Positions 60,900-64,000 of a stretch of 64,000 bases of DNA are shown in pieces. The position numbers and the translations under genes are program-made. The stretch is taken from positions 428,054,138 through 428,118,137 of the forward strand of contig OY728120.1 of assembly GCA_963277665.1 (NCBI GenBank). The letters are read 5' to 3'. Each line of letters begins with the position of its first letter. Within the stretch, counting starts at the first letter, position 1. A model generated the notes under the pieces. It was not told the origin of the DNA, made no database searches, and saw only the letters and a program-made list of their open reading frames with translations. The DNA comes from Viscum album. Taxonomy: Eukaryota; Streptophyta; Magnoliopsida; Santalales; Viscaceae.

Positions 60900-62534
60900 T
60901 TGATTTCTTTACTGTGCTGAATGTATCTTTTTCTTAAATGCCTTCTTACTCACTTTGGGAACCACCTGTTGAAAAAATTTGTTATTATGGGTAGGTGTAT
61001 GTGCCTGATCAATAGAAATAGTCATGTTAGGCTGATTATCTCCATTCAAATCGGGTGTATGTGCCTGACTTGATTGTTTGTATGACATGGGGGAGTATGC
61101 CCCACAAGCCTCTTGGACTGGAACAGATGTGTGTATCTGTCCTAGAGTGATATGTTGATGTGTCACTACACCAATAGGTACAAATTTGTAATTCCTTCAC
61201 TGTGATGCTGCTGAAGCTATTATAATATTCTGACAGGCATCCAGAATATGGGTAGGGATTTGATTTTGTTATTTCACCATCATTAGAATGTACTTTCTGA
61301 CTTCAACTGTCGAAATGGGAATATAAGTTCATTCTGTGCTTCGAGTAGGTGTGTATTCTGGCTCCTATCCTCCTTTTCTTGTCAGTGAATTCTGAAAGTA
61401 CTCATGTGTGGGGGAAAAGAGTTGAGTCTGCGCCAAATTTTTTGTCGGGGCTTTCCGACTGACTTCTCCGGATGCTACCAAATGAGATGGTTGGAAGGAT
61501 TGATGAACATTATCAGGTGTATGTGCCTGCTGTGTATTATTCTTCAAGTATGGTTGATGAATTTCCTTCAATACTGGCAGACAAGACTGCTAACAGAATT
61601 GTTGATTGTAAATAGGTGTACGTCCCTGCTTATCGGTTGACACCATATTAGATTGGTGAACTTATTTGGTTGTAGTTAGATGAGCCTGCTGACTAGCTGA
61701 TGAATTATAAACAGTTGTATATTCCTTCATATAATAATCCGTCAGAGTTTCCTGGTGGGATTGGAGTGTTACTTCTAGACGAGTCTACTGGGCAGTGACA
61801 TCAGGACGGACGGGTGTATATGCCCGCTCATATCTTTCCATCAAGTTGGCTTAATGGACTTCTTTAGAGGGGGTAGAGATAATAACCTGCTTCCTGTTGA
61901 CCATATTTCTCCTCTGGAGATTCATCTTGCGTTCTCGGGTCTAAGGAACCTGAGCCGAGCCCTTAAAGGTGATACCCTCATCATGTTGAGGGTGCACTGT
62001 CGCACGAGTCTGGCGGTGATTGTTGATGGGAGCCCTCGGGATGGACTCTTATATCTTTAAATTAAGGCCTTGAGTGACCTTCTCAATTAATTCCTCATAA
62101 TATGGGAGGGACTGGTGATTGTGTTCTGGGGATAACAACCTGAAACAGTTGGAACTAGTGGTTGGCACCACCTGCTTCTTGATCACTGGTCGTCGCTGTC
62201 CGTACAACCAGGGTGAATTATTATCTTGGAGGGCTTGTCGAGCAGGCTCCAGAGTCAGAATGGTACCGTGATTATGGTATTCCTTAACCAGTGCATTTGA
62301 AACTCAGTGTTGAAGACGCTGAGTAGGTGATGTCGTCCTCAGAGCGAACGAAGATCCAGCAGGGGTAGCGACAGATGCATTCACAAGTGTGAACATTGGA
62401 GAAGACATTTCTGTAACGTAGAGAGATCTTGGAAATGAGTGCCTGTTTGATATAACATAAATAATCAAGATAAGTTCATCCACTACATCTTTTGGATGAG
62501 TACATATGTTATTGATTGCATTGTTGGCCCTCAC
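60900..62534 (-). pseudogene. Pre-gag region of element E, repeat-rich upper part
   Basis: Minus-strand frames at 60909-61166 and 61365-61571, and the first frame at 62304-62534, which begins 80 nt inside the 5' LTR. Short peptides of the QAHTP type recur (see 60993-61827). Pro, Gln, Ser and Thr are abundant, as in a disordered protein. Numerous stops break it. No domain is recognised. Confidence 0.5.
60993..61827 (-). repeat. Coding repeat QAHTP in the pre-gag region
   Basis: On + the core GGTGTATGTGCCTG (Q-A-H-T-P on minus) occurs at 60993, 61053 and 61515, with clear variants at 61124, 61346, 61613 and 61811. Spacing is about 50-200 bp. Weaker forms continue to about 62015. Confidence 0.65.
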
Positions 62535-62592
62535 ATTGAGTTAAATAGGGGCTTAACAAATAAGTAAAACATCATTTAACCTGGATAAGTAT

Positions 62593-62614
62593 TCACGTCG
62601 GGTTCACAATTTTT
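62593..62614 (-). other. Possible primer binding site of element E
   Basis: Inside the LTR the minus strand reads TTGTGAACCCGACGTG. It only partly resembles the TTGGCGCCCACCGTGGGG-type site of Tat elements; I cannot assign the tRNA. Confidence 0.35.
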
Positions 62615-64000
62615 TGTTTCCTTTGGAAACGTGGATGACCTCATTTTTTAAAGGTTCAAACAATCCAAATTGGTTTCTAATGGTTTTATTCATTGAACTG
62701 GAAACATCCAATGATTCTATATCCATTTGGACATACTTTCCAAAGGTAGGTGCTCATTAGTTATGGACCGTTGAGGCATAAGAATTTACATTGGTCGAGA
62801 GGATGGGAGGTCGGACTCATCACACCTTTTTGGGGGGAATTATTGTCTACTTCAGGACTCTATTTATAGATTTATGTTATTTTCATGAATCCTTAATAAA
62901 TTACCAAGTATGAAAATGAGCATTCCTTTAGATCTGACAATCAAGGATTGATATGTATGATATTTAGAGAATATTTTTTACGTATTTGAGGTTCTTCATT
63001 GATAGAGAATCATCTATATTTTTTTGATATTATTAGTCAATGGTATCCTTAAAAACATTATATAGAAATCTCTTGTTCATTATGATAACCATAATAGTTT
63101 TAAAGCCACTCAGTGGGGCACTTGAAGTTTATTGTCGTTCAGAAGGAAATGGATTATTTCAGACTTGGGATCATACCCGCATATGGGAAACCTAAAAATC
63201 CTTATTAGAATTGGAATCAGAACCCACGTAGTTTGAGTAATGAATTATGAGGTTTATACATGATTGATGTCCCAAAGAAATATGTCTTAATTACGTTTAC
63301 ACTCTAAGATCATGTGAGTCATGCTCAGTGTGAGAATCAATAGGTATCAGTAAAACCTGACGATTGTGCCACGAAAGATGTAATCATAAGGAATGATGTG
63401 GGGCTTATATATATTTGGCTACCCAGATAGATGAGGATTGGGATTTACTTCATGGAAGAAACCCGGGAACAGGGTCCACAAAGGTATATGTGCTTTATGG
63501 AGATTTGGATACTTAACATAGGGATTACTCCTGGGAAGGAGGCCTAAATTAGAGGGGACTTATGATTGGGTTTTATTCCTGAGAAGGAAGCCCAAATCAA
63601 AAGAAATTGATACCTGGGGCTTACTCCTAAGAAGGAGGCCCATGTTAAGGGAATTTAGAATTTGGGGCATACTCCTAAGGAGGAGGCCTAGGTTAAGGAA
63701 AATTATGACTGGGGCTTACTCCTGAAAAGGAGGCCCAGGTTAAGGGGAATTGAAACTTGGGACTTACTCCTGAGAAGGATGCCAAAGTTAAAGAAAATTT
63801 TGATTGGAACTTACTCCTGAAAAGAAGGCCAATATTAAGAGAACTTTGAATGGGGGTTACTCCTGAAAATGAAGCCCATGTTAGGGAACCTGGACAGGGG
63901 ATTACTTCTAAAAATGAGGCCTAGGTTAGGGAACTTGGGGCTTACTCCTATGGAGGATTCCCAGATTAGGGATCTTTTTATCTTAAAGGATGAGGTTGAA
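62615..64000 (-). repeat. 5' LTR of element E (truncated by window edge)
   Basis: Collinear with 49306-50690 with moderate divergence. The promoter part should lie beyond the right edge. Confidence 0.82.
63521..63985. repeat. Tandem array in the 5' LTR of element E
   Basis: About ten units of 40-49 bp with the same GGGGCTTACTCCTGAGAAGG start as the array at 50211-50680, in the same order. Confidence 0.85.

Larger units (their letters stand above)
49306..64000 (-). mobile_element. Element E: non-autonomous Tat/Ogre-like retrotransposon, right end outside window
   Basis: LTR copies begin TGTTTCCT at 49306 and 62615. Between them, on the minus strand from high to low coordinates, are a long pre-gag region (about 62534-58900), gag (58816-57422), a linker and protease (57254-55818), then a tandem array and other non-coding repeats down to the 3' LTR. 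Gag motifs and protease type point to the Tat lineage, in which Ogre-like elements carry an extra ORF before gag. I found no trace of reverse transcriptase, RNase H or integrase between 49306 and 55818. It would need enzymes from another element. Confidence 0.82.

Noticed and set aside
1..64000. CRISPR-like array, bacterial operon or organellar insert
   Set aside because: No regularly spaced identical repeats with unique spacers, no ribosome-binding-site-linked genes, and no plastid or mitochondrial gene was seen; the tandem arrays have diverged units without spacers.

Overview
This 64 kb window is A+T-rich, repeat-dominated nuclear DNA of a flowering plant. Everything recognisable belongs to plant Ty3/gypsy LTR retrotransposons: a chromodomain (Tekay-like) lineage, an Athila-like lineage with a tRNA-Asp-type primer site, and a Tat/Ogre-like lineage. 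The species cannot be named from the sequence. I see no intact host gene, rRNA or tRNA gene, or CRISPR array. All five large elements lie on the minus strand, so each 3' LTR is at the lower coordinates. Nearly all coding frames are broken by stops or frameshifts.

Layout. Element A (1-11796, left end outside the window) has LTRs of about 4.97 kb around a 2.3 kb interior holding only a decayed gag remnant. Next come about 1.3 kb of non-element DNA. Element B (13081-47644, TSD TTATA) has 4.5 kb LTRs and a 2.3 kb interior carrying a decayed F-box-like gene fragment instead of gag/pol. Element C (19154-42378, TSD TCCAT) is an Athila-like element inserted into B, cutting the F-box fragment. Element D (22539-34928, TSD GTAAT) is a complete Tekay-like chromovirus inserted into the integrase C-terminus of C. 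About 1.65 kb of non-element DNA follows (47650-49305). Element E (from 49306 past the right edge) is a non-autonomous Tat/Ogre-like element with a long pre-gag region, gag and protease. Where reverse transcriptase and integrase should be, it has a long tandem array.

How the parts relate. A, B and D are structurally allied: similar LTR ends (TGTAA.../...TGTTACA read on +), initiator-Met-type primer sites, a TATA box in a CCCTTTTATAAGG-like block, and a shared stem-loop with a self-complementary CGTACGTACG core. The stem-loop occurs two or three times per LTR, downstream of the promoter. D is the presumably once-autonomous member; A and B look like large non-autonomous derivatives that kept the cis signals. 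Stem arms in the stem-loops differ between copies in paired fashion, which makes this the most interesting signal in the window. By-eye LTR divergence (about 6% in D and A, about 13-16% in B and C, small samples) agrees with the nesting order for D being youngest.
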